Made by a program: the position numbers and the translations under genes. The notes beneath the pieces are model-generated. The model was not told the origin of the DNA. It ran no database searches and saw nothing but the letters and a program-made list of their open reading frames with translations. DNA of 64,000 nt from Actinomycetota bacterium. Its GTDB lineage: Bacteria > Actinomycetota > Actinomycetes > S36-B12 > UBA5976. The stretch is taken from positions 1-64,000 of the forward strand of contig CANGDR010000005.1 of the NCBI GenBank assembly GCA_947452765.1. The letters run 5' to 3'. Within the stretch, counting starts at the first letter, position 1. Each line of letters opens with the position of its first letter. Below, piece after piece: positions 34,453-44,793 of the stretch.

Positions 34453-35882
34453 AGAATTGGCTCCGGTCGATAAGTTGCAGCACCCGGGGTGGCAGCTACG
34501 AGGTTAGAAACTTGGGCAGCAACTGCAGCAACTTGGTTGCGCGCAGCTCCAGTGAATTCAAGTGGTCGCGAAATCAAAGCCTCAAGGTCACTTCGATTAA
34601 GTCCAAGACGGGCATCAGCAGCTAGGCGATCTATCACCGCATTGCCATCGCCACCATTCGGACCGCGCATTTCTAGTGCGACAGCGACCGCATGTTCCTT
34701 AATGACTTCATGCGCCGTTTCGCGGCCCACGCCATTACGAACGGCAGCCATCAATATCTTGGTGGTTGCTAGGAATGGTAAGTAGCGCGCGAGTTCACGT
34801 TCAATTACTGCAGGGAATGCGCCAAACTCTTCGAGGACTGTTAAGAAAGTTTCGAATAGTCCGTCAATGGCATAGAACGAGTCTGGCAACGCAACCCGAC
34901 GAACTACCGAACAGAAAACGTCGCCTTCGTTCCATTGATTACCAGATAGTTCGCCAACCATGGATGCATAACCACGCAGGATTACGGCAAACCCATTAAC
35001 TCGTTCACAGGAACGAGTGTTCATCTTGTGTGGCATTGCGCTTGATCCAACTTGGCCTTCTTTGAAACCTTCAGTTACAAGTTCATGGCCAGCCATCAAG
35101 CGAATCGTGGTTGCAAAACTACTTGGGCCAGCCGCTAATTGCACCAAGGCGGTCACAGCGTCGTAATCAACTGAGCGCGGGTAAACCTGACCAACACTTG
35201 TAAATACGTTCGTGAAGCCTAAGTGTTTCGCAATCCGAGACTCTAAGTCAGCAAGTTTGCTGGCATCGCCATCCAATAGATCGAGCATGTCTTGCGCAGT
35301 TCCTACTGGACCCTTAATTCCACGAAGTGGATAGCGCGAAATCAAATCATCCAAGCGTGCAATTGCAACAAGTAATTCGTCAGCAGCCGATGCAAAGCGC
35401 TTACCCAAAGTTGTTGTTTGAGCTGCCACGTTATGACTGCGACCCGTTAGTGCAACATCGGTATAGCGAACTGCTAGTTCAGCTAATACGCCTGCAGTTG
35501 CAACTGACTTAGTGCGAATCAACTGCAAGCTCGCCATAACCTGAAGTTGTTCCACATTTTCAGTTAGGTCACGACTAGTCATACCCTTATGAATGTGTTC
35601 GTGACCGGCAAGCGCGCAGAACTCTTCAATTCGCGCTTTCACGTCATGGCGTGTAATTTTTTCGCGTGCCGCAATACTGGCTAGGTCAACGTTTTCGACA
35701 ACAGCTTCGTAAGCCTCGATAACACCGTTTGGAACTTCGATACCTAAATCTTTTTGGGCGCGTAATACTGCGATCCAAAGTTGGCGTTCGAGCACGATCT
35801 TGTTAGTTGGCGACCAAATTTGTGCCATCGAAGTCGAGGCGTAGCGTCCAGCAAGAACATTCGGAATGTTTGGCTTACTCAA
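34449..35882 (-). CDS. purB: Adenylosuccinate lyase
   Basis: 477 aa; acts twice in purine synthesis (SAICAR to AICAR, adenylosuccinate to AMP). The fumarase-superfamily signature is SSAMPHKMNTRSCERV (about 280-295), with TGRSHNVAAQTTTLGKR and a helical core. The start is TTG, overlapping the purD stop as TTGA. It sits between purD and purC. Confidence 0.95.
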   Translation of the reverse strand: MSKPNIPNVLAGRYASTSMAQIWSPTNKIVLERQLWIAVLRAQKDLGIEVPNGVIEAYEAVVENVDLASIAAREKITRHDVKARIEEFCALAGHEHIHKGMTSRDLTENVEQLQVMASLQLIRTKSVATAGVLAELAVRYTDVALTGRSHNVAAQTTTLGKRFASAADELLVAIARLDDLISRYPLRGIKGPVGTAQDMLDLLDGDASKLADLESRIAKHLGFTNVFTSVGQVYPRSVDYDAVTALVQLAAGPSSFATTIRLMAGHELVTEGFKEGQVGSSAMPHKMNTRSCERVNGFAVILRGYASMVGELSGNQWNEGDVFCSVVRRVALPDSFYAIDGLFETFLTVLEEFGAFPAVIERELARYLPFLATTKILMAAVRNGVGRETAHEVIKEHAVAVALEMRGPNGGDGNAVIDRLAADARLGLNRSDLEALISRPLEFTGAARNQVAAVAAQVSNLVAATPGAATYRPEPIL

Positions 35883-37162
35883 CTGTCATCTCCCAATCTG
35901 ATCTCACTAAGTGCGGCTTTTAAAGCAATGTCTGATCGGTGATGTTCCCCGTCAAACTCAATTGTCTCAATTCCGGCGTACGCTTTGCTACGTGCGCCAG
36001 TCAAATCTTTCCCCGTCGCAGTAATACTCAGCACTCGCCCACCATTGGCGGTAATTTCCCCTAATTCATTAGCCTTAGTTCCGGCTTGATAAACCGAAAG
36101 CCCTTGGGCTTGTGCTGCTGGGATTCCCGAAATCACGGCGCCGAGGACTGGCGAATCTGGGTAACCATCGGCAGCCATCACGACAGTTACGGCCGATTCA
36201 GACTTCCACTTAAGTTCCGGTAGTCCAGAAAGTTTCCCAGTGGCAGCCGCCATAAGTAATTCACTAAGTGGTGAATCCAGTCGAGCCAACACAACTTGGG
36301 TTTCTGGGTCCCCGAACCGAGCATTGAATTCGATTACGCGAACTCCGCTCGAAGTAATTGCCAGACCGGCGAACAGCAAACCAACAAATGGCGTGCCGCG
36401 ACGATTCATCTCATAGATCATTGGTTGCAGGACATTCTTAGTTACTTCGGCAACAAAATTCTCTGGTGCCCATGGCAATGGCGAATAGGCTCCCATACCA
36501 CCGGTGTTTGGGCCCTCGTCGTTATCGCCAACCCGCTTGAAGTCTTGAGCTGGTGTAAGTGGAACGATCGTTGTCCCATCACTAACTCCGAACAAACTGA
36601 CTTCAGGTCCATCTAAGTATTCTTCGATTACGACCGCGCCACCATCACGACTGTCGATGCACGCTAACGCATGTCGTAGCGCTTCGGCACGATCATTCGT
36701 TACAACTACACCCTTACCCGCAGCTAACCCATCATCTTTAACAACATAAGGCGCACCAAAAGTGTCGAGTGCTTCTGCAGCTTGCTCAACCGTTACGCAG
36801 TATCGAGCTGCGGCGGTTGGAACCCCGGCCGCTTCCATGACTTCTTTAGCAAAGGCTTTGCTGCCCTCAAGCGCTGCCGCAACCTTAGATGGACCAAATA
36901 CCGCGATCCCGGCTTCCCTAAGTGCATCGCCGACGCCTGCAACTAGGGGTGCCTCTGGACCAATAACGACTAGGTCTACGTTGAAATCTTTAGCAAGTGC
37001 CACAACTTCGGCTGAGTTATTTGGATTTACATGTGCCACACGTGCAATTTCTGCGATACCTGGATTCCCTGGGGCGCAAACTACTTCAACGCCTGAATCT
37101 TTTAGGAGGGTGGCGACTATGGCGTGTTCTCTCGCACCTTGACCAATAACGAGGATTAACAC
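35879..37162 (-). CDS. purD: Phosphoribosylamine-glycine ligase
   Basis: ATP-grasp enzyme joining phosphoribosylamine and glycine. From the GTG at 37162 it begins VLILVIGQGAREHAIV, the expected N-terminus, and is 427 aa. ATP-grasp features include YVVKDDGLAAGKGVVV, NTGGMGAYSP and FNARFGDPETQVVL. The ORF track adds 18 residues (MRRSGFSLF...) that are not family-like; TAGGCT lies 7 nt before the GTG, supporting the shorter form. Confidence 0.94.
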   Translation of the reverse strand: MLILVIGQGAREHAIVATLLKDSGVEVVCAPGNPGIAEIARVAHVNPNNSAEVVALAKDFNVDLVVIGPEAPLVAGVGDALREAGIAVFGPSKVAAALEGSKAFAKEVMEAAGVPTAAARYCVTVEQAAEALDTFGAPYVVKDDGLAAGKGVVVTNDRAEALRHALACIDSRDGGAVVIEEYLDGPEVSLFGVSDGTTIVPLTPAQDFKRVGDNDEGPNTGGMGAYSPLPWAPENFVAEVTKNVLQPMIYEMNRRGTPFVGLLFAGLAITSSGVRVIEFNARFGDPETQVVLARLDSPLSELLMAAATGKLSGLPELKWKSESAVTVVMAADGYPDSPVLGAVISGIPAAQAQGLSVYQAGTKANELGEITANGGRVLSITATGKDLTGARSKAYAGIETIEFDGEHHRSDIALKAALSEIRLGDDS

Positions 37163-37169
37163 TTTCCTA

Positions 37170-37175
37170 AGCCTA
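37170..37175 (-). promoter_or_regulatory. -10 element, probable leaderless start of purD-purB-purC
   Basis: TAGGCT on the minus strand followed by 7 nt and the GTG at 37162. Confidence 0.5.
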
Positions 37176-37197
37176 TTGCCAAAGGGCTTAAACAACG

Positions 37198-37235
37198 AAA
37201 ATCCCGACCTCCGCATGATGGGAGCTCGGGATTTT
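37198..37235 (-). terminator. Intrinsic terminator after the class III aminotransferase gene
   Basis: AAAATCCCGA pairs with TCGGGATTTT (10 bp) and the inner sequence (CTCC...GGAG) continues the stem. The T-rich end of the arm follows on either strand. Located 15 nt past the aminotransferase stop and just upstream of the purD promoter, it separates the two units. Confidence 0.75.
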
Positions 37236-37250
37236 CTGGAGTTTTGCTAA

Positions 37251-38591
37251 TTAACCTTCGTAGTGATGAGCCAAGCCTGCAAATACCTCATCAAGAATTG
37301 CCAAACCTTCTTTGGCTTCAGTCTCGGTGACATTGCAAGGTGGAACTACGTGCAGACGGTTGTAGTTAGTAAAAGGCATCAAACCCTTTGCCCGACATGA
37401 GGCAACCAATTCCGCCATCGCAGGTGAGGTGCCACCGTAAGGAGCAAGCATTTCCTTGGTCTTGCGGTTCTTTACAAGATCAAGTGCCCAGAACACTCCT
37501 GCGCCACGAGCTTCACCAATGATTGGATGACGTTCCTGTAGATCCTTAAGTCCTGGACCAAGAATCGTTTCACCAATGTGCTTGGCATTTTCGACGATTC
37601 GCTCTTCCTTCATAACATCGATAGTTGCAACGATCGACGCTGCTGCGAGTGGGTGACCTGAGTAAGTAAGGCCACCAGGGAATACCCGCTCGTTGAACGT
37701 AGCAGCAACATGATCGCTGATGACTACACCGCCAACTGGAACGTAACCACTGTTGGAACCCTTAGCGAAAACAAATAGATCAGGCTTTACGTCGAATGCG
37801 TCAAATGCAAACCATTCACCGGTACGACCAAAGCCAGCCATAACTTCATCAAGAATCAACATGATGCCGTTATCGTCACAAAGTTTGCGAACACCTTCGA
37901 GGTAACCCGGAGGTGGCACAAGTACGCCAGCAGTACCAACAACAGTTTCCATCAGGATTGTTGCAATGGTGCTTGCCCCTTCGTACTTAATTACTTCAGC
38001 TAAGTGAGCAAGGGCGCGCTGCGTTTCTTGTTCCTGAGTTTCGGACCAGAAGCTAGTGCGATATAGATGTGGACCAAAGAAATGTACGTGGCCATCAGAG
38101 TGCTCGTTTGGCCAACGACGTGGATCACCAGTTGCCACAATCGCAGAACCGGTGTTGCCGTGGTACGAACGGTAGAACGAAAGCACTTTGTTCTTACCAG
38201 TATGTAAGCGAGCCATGCGAATTGCATTTTCAACTGCGTCAGCGCCACCGTTTGTGAAGAAAACTTTATTCATACCTTCAGGAGCAAGTTCAGCAATGCG
38301 CTTTGCAGCTTCGCCACGCATGTCGTTTGCATGCTGAGGTGCGATAGTTGCAAGGCGGCCAGCTTGTTCTTGGATCGCGGCAATTACTTTTGGATGTTGG
38401 TGACCAATATTTACGTTCACTAACTGACTGGAGAAATCAAGATATCGATTGCCGTCGTAGTCCCAAACATAAGAACCTTCAGCACCTTGGATGAGCATCG
38501 GGTTCAATGCACCCTGTGCACTCCATGAGTGAAATACGTGTGAGCGGTCTAGGTCTAAAACTTCTTTACCGCGGGCTGAATTTGCTTCCAT
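37251..38591 (-). CDS. Class III PLP-dependent aminotransferase
   Basis: 446 aa from the ATG at 38591 (MEANSARGKEVLDLD); a TTG at 38600 is possible but only 3 nt from the AGGAG site. It is a fold-type I omega-transaminase: FFTNGGADAVENAIRMAR, SYHGNTGSAI, LILDEVMAGFGRTGEW and the Schiff-base Lys in FVFAKGSNSGYVPVGG. Overall look is close to taurine- or beta-alanine-pyruvate aminotransferases; the amino donor is not determined. It lies between purA/GNAT and purD with its own terminator. Confidence 0.9.
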   Translation of the reverse strand: MEANSARGKEVLDLDRSHVFHSWSAQGALNPMLIQGAEGSYVWDYDGNRYLDFSSQLVNVNIGHQHPKVIAAIQEQAGRLATIAPQHANDMRGEAAKRIAELAPEGMNKVFFTNGGADAVENAIRMARLHTGKNKVLSFYRSYHGNTGSAIVATGDPRRWPNEHSDGHVHFFGPHLYRTSFWSETQEQETQRALAHLAEVIKYEGASTIATILMETVVGTAGVLVPPPGYLEGVRKLCDDNGIMLILDEVMAGFGRTGEWFAFDAFDVKPDLFVFAKGSNSGYVPVGGVVISDHVAATFNERVFPGGLTYSGHPLAAASIVATIDVMKEERIVENAKHIGETILGPGLKDLQERHPIIGEARGAGVFWALDLVKNRKTKEMLAPYGGTSPAMAELVASCRAKGLMPFTNYNRLHVVPPCNVTETEAKEGLAILDEVFAGLAHHYEG

Positions 38592-38676
38592 GAATATCAA
38601 TAACTCCTATTACCAAGTGGTCGAGTCAATGCTACGCCTGCGAAGTGGGTCTTGGTAATGCCATTGCCTAAAAGGT

Positions 38677-39438
38677 TTAGCGCTGGACATCCAGATTCAA
38701 GCTTGGCCAGCGGGCTTCCACAATTGGGTCCATTAGGTCGGAAAGGCGCAGTTTTTGCTTGCCATCTGCATCGAAATTCTGTGGGTTGAGCCAGGCAACA
38801 AATGCATCTTGGGCAACTGGCCAATCCCGATCAATAATTGCAAACCAAGCAGTATCCCGATTGTGCCCTTTGACCATGGTCGCCTGGCGAAATAGGCCTT
38901 CGAACGACATACCCAATCGCATCGCAGCATTTATTGATGGTTGATTTAGGGAATTGCATTTCCACTCATAGCGGCGGTATCCCATGTCGAAAGCATTTTT
39001 CATCATTAAGTACATAGCTTCAGTTGCGATTGGCTTTTGTTGAATTACCGGCGAATAAGTAATCCAACCAACTTCAATTGAGCTCGCACCCGGATCAACG
39101 CGTAAGTAGGAAGCAACACCTACTGCTTTATTTGATTCGATATCGATGATTGCGTAGAAAAACGGATCAGCTTTATGTTGCACGCCTTCAACCCAAGTAC
39201 GGTATTCAGCTTCGCTCTTGAATGGTCCTTGTGGCATGTAAGTCCAAAGGCGACCGTCAGTATCAAGGGAGTAAACCGAATAAAGATCGGCGGCATGCTT
39301 ATCCGCATCCAGAACTTCTAGGTAGCAGTATTGGCCAGTTAACTTGACTGCTTCATCAGGTAAACCTGGACGAACTACCTCACCCAATGGCACGCCAATT
39401 GGATCGCCGAATTCATTCTTAACTGAACTGATCTTCAT
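38677..39438 (-). CDS. GNAT acetyltransferase (RimJ/RimL type)
   Basis: 253 aa. A GNAT core is visible with ASYLRVDPGASSIEVGWITYSPV, EAMYLMMKNAFDMGYRRYEWKCNSLNQPSINAAMRLGMSFEGLFRQ, typical of the RimJ/RimL-like branch. The first 40 residues are an extra segment. It probably acetylates an amine or protein N-terminus; the target is not known. It follows purA by 4 nt and belongs to that unit. Confidence 0.88.
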   Translation of the reverse strand: MKISSVKNEFGDPIGVPLGEVVRPGLPDEAVKLTGQYCYLEVLDADKHAADLYSVYSLDTDGRLWTYMPQGPFKSEAEYRTWVEGVQHKADPFFYAIIDIESNKAVGVASYLRVDPGASSIEVGWITYSPVIQQKPIATEAMYLMMKNAFDMGYRRYEWKCNSLNQPSINAAMRLGMSFEGLFRQATMVKGHNRDTAWFAIIDRDWPVAQDAFVAWLNPQNFDADGKQKLRLSDLMDPIVEARWPSLNLDVQR

Positions 39439-39442
39439 GAGA

Positions 39443-40747
<1,305 letters not shown>

Positions 40748-40794
40748 TTATCGATGCGAACTAGATAAGGCTAGTCCCCAAAATGGACCGTTAA

Positions 40795-41211
40795 TTACTT
40801 GGCTAGGGCTTGTGTTGCGGCTGGGTCACAGTCATTCAGGAACTGGGCGCAACGAGTGGCTTCTGCGGTCTCGTTAATGGCAGCAGCTCCCCGAGCCAAT
40901 GCGTTTAGGCAGCGGAGGAAGCCTTGGTTTGGTTCATGATTCCATGGCACCGGGCCAAAACCTTTCCAGCCATTTTTGCGCAAGGCATCCAAACCGCGGT
41001 GGTAGCCAACACGAGCAAATGCATAGGACTCGATGACGAGTTTGTTGTTCCAGGCCTGGTCCGCAAGCACAGCCCAAGCCAAACTGCTATCTGGGAACTG
41101 GGCGGCAGCTTCCTCGGGTGTTGAGCCAGCCTCAAGGGCATCGGATGTGCGATTGTCGATCGGAAGCAGAGTTGGTGGTGGACCGTCTAGTAAATCTTGA
41201 CCAATAGTCAT
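40795..41211 (-). CDS. DUF3151 protein
   Basis: 138-aa actinobacterial DUF3151 protein. Typical segments are AAAQFPDSSLAWAVLADQAW, ESYAFARVGYHRGLDALRKNGWKG and HEPNQGFLRCLNALARGA; it is helical and soluble. Its ATG overlaps the fba stop by one base (TAATG). The pairing with fba is common in Actinobacteria; function unknown. Confidence 0.92.
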   Translation of the reverse strand: MTIGQDLLDGPPPTLLPIDNRTSDALEAGSTPEEAAAQFPDSSLAWAVLADQAWNNKLVIESYAFARVGYHRGLDALRKNGWKGFGPVPWNHEPNQGFLRCLNALARGAAAINETAEATRCAQFLNDCDPAATQALAK

Positions 41212-42236
41212 TACTTGATCCGCGTTCCGGTAGCACGAAGATCTTCACAGGCGCGAGTTACGCGAGCCGCCATGCCTGCTTCGGCTAATTTTCCGTAAGC
41301 ACGTGGATCGTAAACCTTCTTGTTTCCAACTTCACCATCAATTTTCAAGATGCCATCGTAGTTCTTGAAAATATGATCAACAACTGGACGCGTGAATGCG
41401 TACTGGGTATCAGTATCTATGTTCATCTTGATAACACCGTAATCGAGTGATTCGCGAATTTCGGAAAGTAGCGAACCTGAGCCGCCATGGAATACCAGAT
41501 CAAGCGGCTTGTCTTTGGTGTTGTGCTTTGCCTGAACTGCATCCTGCAGCTCTTTCAAAATTGAAGGTGTAAGTACAACGTTGCCTGGTTTGTAAACGCC
41601 ATGTACGTTTCCGAAAGTTGCTGCAACTAAGTAGCGACCGCGTTCGCCAAGGCCAAGACGTTCAGCCATGGCAAGTGCGTCCTCCGGAGTTGAGAACAAC
41701 TTTGCATCATGCGAGGCTTCGATGCCGTCTTCTTCGCCACCGACAACACCAATTTCAATTTCCAAAATCGTGCGAGCAGCAGCACACTTATCAAGCATCT
41801 CGTCTGCTACTGCAAGATTCTCTTTCATCGAAACAGCTGAGCCATCCCACATGTAGGACTGGAACAAAGGTTCTTGCCCGTTTTTAACGCGATCCGCAGA
41901 CATCTGAACTAACGGACGCATAAATCCATCAAGCTTTTCGGCTGGGCAGTGATCGGTATGTAGAGCAATGTTTACGCTGTAACCCTTAGCAACGGAATGT
42001 GCGAACTCGGCAAGTGCGGCTGCGCCAATAACCATATCTTTAACGCCCTGGCCCGATGCGAATTCGGCGCCGCCCCAAGAAACCTGAACGATGCCATCAC
42101 TTTCTGCTTCCGCAAATCCACGAATCGCGGCAACTATTGTCTGGGATGAAGTGCAGTTGATCGCCGGATATGCGAATGCGCCAGCCTTAGCGCGATCAAG
42201 CATTTCGTTGTAAACCTCTGGACTAGCAATAGGCAT
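41211..42236 (-). CDS. fba: Class II fructose-bisphosphate aldolase
   Basis: 341 aa, zinc-dependent glycolytic/gluconeogenic aldolase. Zinc and substrate motifs: LHTDHCPAEKLDGF (about 98-111), the Glu-containing EIEIGVVGGEEDG (about 160-172), FGNVHGVYKPGNV (about 208-220) and LVFHGGSGS (about 245-253). An AGGAG site lies 9 nt before the ATG. It heads the fba-DUF3151 unit. Confidence 0.97.
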   Translation of the reverse strand: MPIASPEVYNEMLDRAKAGAFAYPAINCTSSQTIVAAIRGFAEAESDGIVQVSWGGAEFASGQGVKDMVIGAAALAEFAHSVAKGYSVNIALHTDHCPAEKLDGFMRPLVQMSADRVKNGQEPLFQSYMWDGSAVSMKENLAVADEMLDKCAAARTILEIEIGVVGGEEDGIEASHDAKLFSTPEDALAMAERLGLGERGRYLVAATFGNVHGVYKPGNVVLTPSILKELQDAVQAKHNTKDKPLDLVFHGGSGSLLSEIRESLDYGVIKMNIDTDTQYAFTRPVVDHIFKNYDGILKIDGEVGNKKVYDPRAYGKLAEAGMAARVTRACEDLRATGTRIK

Positions 42237-42307
42237 GCTGCAAACTCCTGAACTGGGTAGTTAGTGGGTTACGGGCGCCGTTGCCCACTTGTTTATTGTG
42301 TCACGGG

Positions 42308-42313
42308 TAAAGT
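42308..42313 (+). promoter_or_regulatory. -10 element, probable leaderless start of the DedA gene
   Basis: TAAAGT followed by CAAAGA and the GTG at 42320. Confidence 0.5.
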
Positions 42314-42319
42314 CAAAGA

Positions 42320-43000
42320 GTGATCGCAACCACCGCCTCAATCGTCTCAGCAGCCTCAGTTCATACCGGACTGCTAGATCCGCAGGGTTTACTCAAGGGC
42401 TTTGGCGGCTGGGCACTAGGTGCGGCTTGTGCCATTTTGTTTGTTGAGTGTGGCATCTTGCTTGGTTTGGTTCTGCCTGGTGACTCGTTGCTATTCATTG
42501 TTGGATTACTGCTTGCCTCTGGATTTATTGCAACTCCACTTTGGCTCGCACTAATACTTTTGAGCATCTCAGCAACGGCTGGTAATTTGCTCGGCTACTG
42601 GACTGGAGCAAAGGTAGGACCGAGACTCTTCAATCGACCAGATTCTAGAATTTTTAAACAAGAATATGTAGTTACAACTTCGGTGTTCTTTGAAAAATAT
42701 GGCTCGCGTGCGATCATCTTGGCTCGATTTGTTCCGGTTGTTCGCTCCCTTATTACTGCGATGGCTGGCGTCGCCAAAATGAATTACAGAACCTACGCGA
42801 TGTACAGCACTTTCGGTGGCGTGCTTTGGGTTGTGCTGTTAACACTTTCCGGATACTTCTTAGGCAATATCCCGTTCATTAAAGACCACATCGAACTTGT
42901 AACTATTAGCCTAGTTATCGTAAGTACGATTCCAATTTATTTTGAAGTGCGCCGTCAGTCACGCAACATTAAACAAGAAATCGCAAATAGCCAGAATTAG
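42320..43000 (+). CDS. DedA-family membrane protein
   Basis: 226 aa with four to five membrane segments. DedA/VTT signatures include the FVECGILLGLVLPGDSLLFIVGLL stretch (about 41-65) and KYGSRAIILARFVPVVRSLITAMAGVAKMNY (about 135-165) with its conserved Arg/Pro. DedA proteins help to flip or recycle lipid carriers and maintain membrane homeostasis. It abuts pyrE tail to tail. Confidence 0.93.
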   Translation: MIATTASIVSAASVHTGLLDPQGLLKGFGGWALGAACAILFVECGILLGLVLPGDSLLFIVGLLLASGFIATPLWLALILLSISATAGNLLGYWTGAKVGPRLFNRPDSRIFKQEYVVTTSVFFEKYGSRAIILARFVPVVRSLITAMAGVAKMNYRTYAMYSTFGGVLWVVLLTLSGYFLGNIPFIKDHIELVTISLVIVSTIPIYFEVRRQSRNIKQEIANSQN

Positions 43001-43534
43001 TTATAGTCCTAAGTCCGGCAAGTTGTAAGCGTAAAGATATTTAAAGCCTGCTGCTTCAACCGCAGGCGCAGCCGCTCGTTCCACAATTACAGCTACGGCT
43101 ACAACTTCCGCACCAGCTTCGCGCAACGCTTCAACCGCAGTTAGAACTGATCCACCAGTTGTGCTTGTGTCTTCAACGGCGAGTACGCGACGTCCTTTCA
43201 CGTCAGGTCCCTCGATCCGACGTTGTAGGCCGTGAGCCTTTTCAGCCTTGCGTACTACGAAAGCATCCAGGTTGCGCCCTTGGGCAGCGGCGGCATGCAA
43301 CATTGCCGTCGCAACTGGATCGGCACCAAGTGTTAGGCCACCAACGGCATCAAAGTCGAGATCTTTAGTCAGGTCCAACATGACTCGACCAATAATTGGT
43401 GCTGCTTCGGCATCAAGTGTTACGCGGCGCAAATCGACGTAGTAATCAGCTTCTTTACCGCTGGAAAGAATTACTTTTCCATGGACAACTGCTTTATCGA
43501 TGATTTGCTGGCGGAGTAATTCGCGATCTGACAT
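43001..43534 (-). CDS. pyrE: Orotate phosphoribosyltransferase
   Basis: 177 aa. The PRPP-binding motif is VLAVEDTSTTGGSVLTAVEALREAG (about 115-139), and AYNLPDLGL ends the protein. It joins orotate and PRPP in UMP synthesis. The ATG has TAGGCT 6 nt upstream, so the transcript is probably leaderless. Confidence 0.95.
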   Translation of the reverse strand: MSDRELLRQQIIDKAVVHGKVILSSGKEADYYVDLRRVTLDAEAAPIIGRVMLDLTKDLDFDAVGGLTLGADPVATAMLHAAAAQGRNLDAFVVRKAEKAHGLQRRIEGPDVKGRRVLAVEDTSTTGGSVLTAVEALREAGAEVVAVAVIVERAAAPAVEAAGFKYLYAYNLPDLGL

Positions 43535-43540
43535 GCCCCC

Positions 43541-43546
43541 AGCCTA
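43541..43546 (-). promoter_or_regulatory. -10 element, probable leaderless start of pyrE
   Basis: TAGGCT on the minus strand, followed by GGGGGC and the ATG at 43534. The G-run could alternatively act as a ribosome-binding site. Confidence 0.45.
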
Positions 43547-43580
43547 TTTCGCAGGTCCCCGGAGAGCTCAGGCGTCCCCA

Positions 43581-43605
43581 TATTCATGGCAGGTATTCAT
43601 GGCAG
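43581..43605. repeat. Short tandem repeat, 2 x 13 nt
   Basis: TATTCATGGCAG occurs twice with a 13-nt period just upstream of the unknown ORF. The unit length is not a multiple of three, and each copy contains an ATG, one in frame with the downstream gene and one not. Confidence 0.8.
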
Positions 43606-43615
43606 AGTTATCCCC

Positions 43616-44044
43616 ATGGCCACGCTTGCATTCTTACCCGAGGAAGACTGTATTAATACAGTCTCGGCTAAAGTTACGCTCGCTGCTTCGCCGCTTATAG
43701 TTTCACCGCCAACCGACTCGATTCGGTGGGTTACACATGTGGCATCCCAACTGGCCGGTACAGCTGAACCTTTGGTCTTGGTTTTCCATGGCTCAATGAG
43801 TATTCATGCTCCGGCAATTGGGTTTAGCCGACGATCACTGCGCCGGCCCGCGGTTGGTTACGTCCTAATTGATCCTGTGATGCCAACTATCGGAGGTAAC
43901 TATGGCGACTGGCCGGATGCGCCGGTCACGGTTGTTATTACTGACGAAGCAGGCGAATCAGCTAAGGAAGCCTCATTGCAATCTCGCTTGCGTGGTTGGA
44001 AAGTTACCACCGAACCAATTCAGGAAGTTTTAGCTGCGATTTAG
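43616..44044 (+). CDS. Conserved hypothetical protein, 142 aa
   Basis: The frame is real by codon use and position between pyrE and the SDR gene, but no family is recognised. It reads as an alpha/beta protein with VTHVASQLAGTAEPLVLVFHGSMSIHAPAIGFSRR and VGYVLIDPVMP; the HGS and VLIDP segments are reminiscent of an alpha/beta-hydrolase core, though only about 140 residues long and without a convincing catalytic triad. Start choice is open: ATG at 43616 (MATLAFLPEED) or ATG at 43586 inside the tandem repeat. It overlaps the SDR stop by 4 nt. Confidence 0.65.
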   Translation: MATLAFLPEEDCINTVSAKVTLAASPLIVSPPTDSIRWVTHVASQLAGTAEPLVLVFHGSMSIHAPAIGFSRRSLRRPAVGYVLIDPVMPTIGGNYGDWPDAPVTVVITDEAGESAKEASLQSRLRGWKVTTEPIQEVLAAI

Positions 44045-44790
44045 CGACGAGATGCGATTGAAATCTTTCGCACGAATGGTCGAGGAATATATTGGGCGAC
44101 CAAACTTAAAACTTTGTATTGCAAACCAGGCACACTGACTGGCTTTTGTGTTTTGAAATCTTTCAAAGCCTTTGCAACAACTTTGTCTACGTCTAACCAC
44201 ATCCAGTTTGGGATCGTGGCGGTTTCCATATTTGCCCGCGCATGAAATTCGGTTCGGGTAAAGCCTGGACACAAAGCCATTACGTGCACGTTTGATTTTT
44301 TATGAAGTGTCGCTAACGCTTCACTGAAACTTGTTACCCAGGCTTTAGCTGAACTGTAAGTTCCACTGGACATCCAACCTGCGACCGAACTTACGTTTAT
44401 TACACCGCCGTGATTTCGCGCAACCATACCCGGTAGTGCTGCATGAGTTATCCGCATAACCGCTGTAACTAAAACATCAAGCAAATTTTGTTCTGCCTCA
44501 ACGCTGCCACCAACAAAAGATTGCTTGATTCCAAAACCGGCATTGTTGACGATTAATTCAATATCGTCGGCACTCGCACGATGTGTAACCTGAACTAATT
44601 GCATTCGGTCTGATAAATCGGCAGGTAACACTTCAGCTTTAATTCCATACTTCGCTCGTAACTCAATTGATAATGCGTTGAGTCGATCTACATCCCGGGC
44701 AACTAGAACTAAGTTCGTGCCGCTAGCTGCGAGTTGGCGCGCAAAGGACTCCCCGATTCCTGCGGTGGCGCCCGTGATTAAAGCGGTCAT
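44041..44790 (-). CDS. Short-chain dehydrogenase/reductase (classical SDR)
   Basis: 249 aa with TGATAGIGESFARQLA (NADP loop, residues 6-21), NNAGFG (about 85-90), and the catalytic Ser plus YSSAK (Tyr-x-x-x-Lys). Arg/Lys after the first strand (VARDVDRL) suggests NADP preference. The C-terminus (VAQYIPRPFVRKI) is basic and hydrophobic. Substrate unknown. It follows hspR by 3 nt on the same strand and is the distal gene of the chaperone region. Confidence 0.9.
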   Translation of the reverse strand: MTALITGATAGIGESFARQLAASGTNLVLVARDVDRLNALSIELRAKYGIKAEVLPADLSDRMQLVQVTHRASADDIELIVNNAGFGIKQSFVGGSVEAEQNLLDVLVTAVMRITHAALPGMVARNHGGVINVSSVAGWMSSGTYSSAKAWVTSFSEALATLHKKSNVHVMALCPGFTRTEFHARANMETATIPNWMWLDVDKVVAKALKDFKTQKPVSVPGLQYKVLSLVAQYIPRPFVRKISIASRR

Positions 44791-44793
44791 GGT

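Noticed and set aside
36296-36616. Plus-strand ORF of 106 aa inside purD
   Set aside because: Antisense shadow; no promoter or ribosome-binding site and composition mirrors the purD frame.
42361-42567. Minus-strand ORFs inside DedA, DnaK, Kup and other long genes
   Set aside because: Shadow frames of well-supported genes with no start signals of their own.
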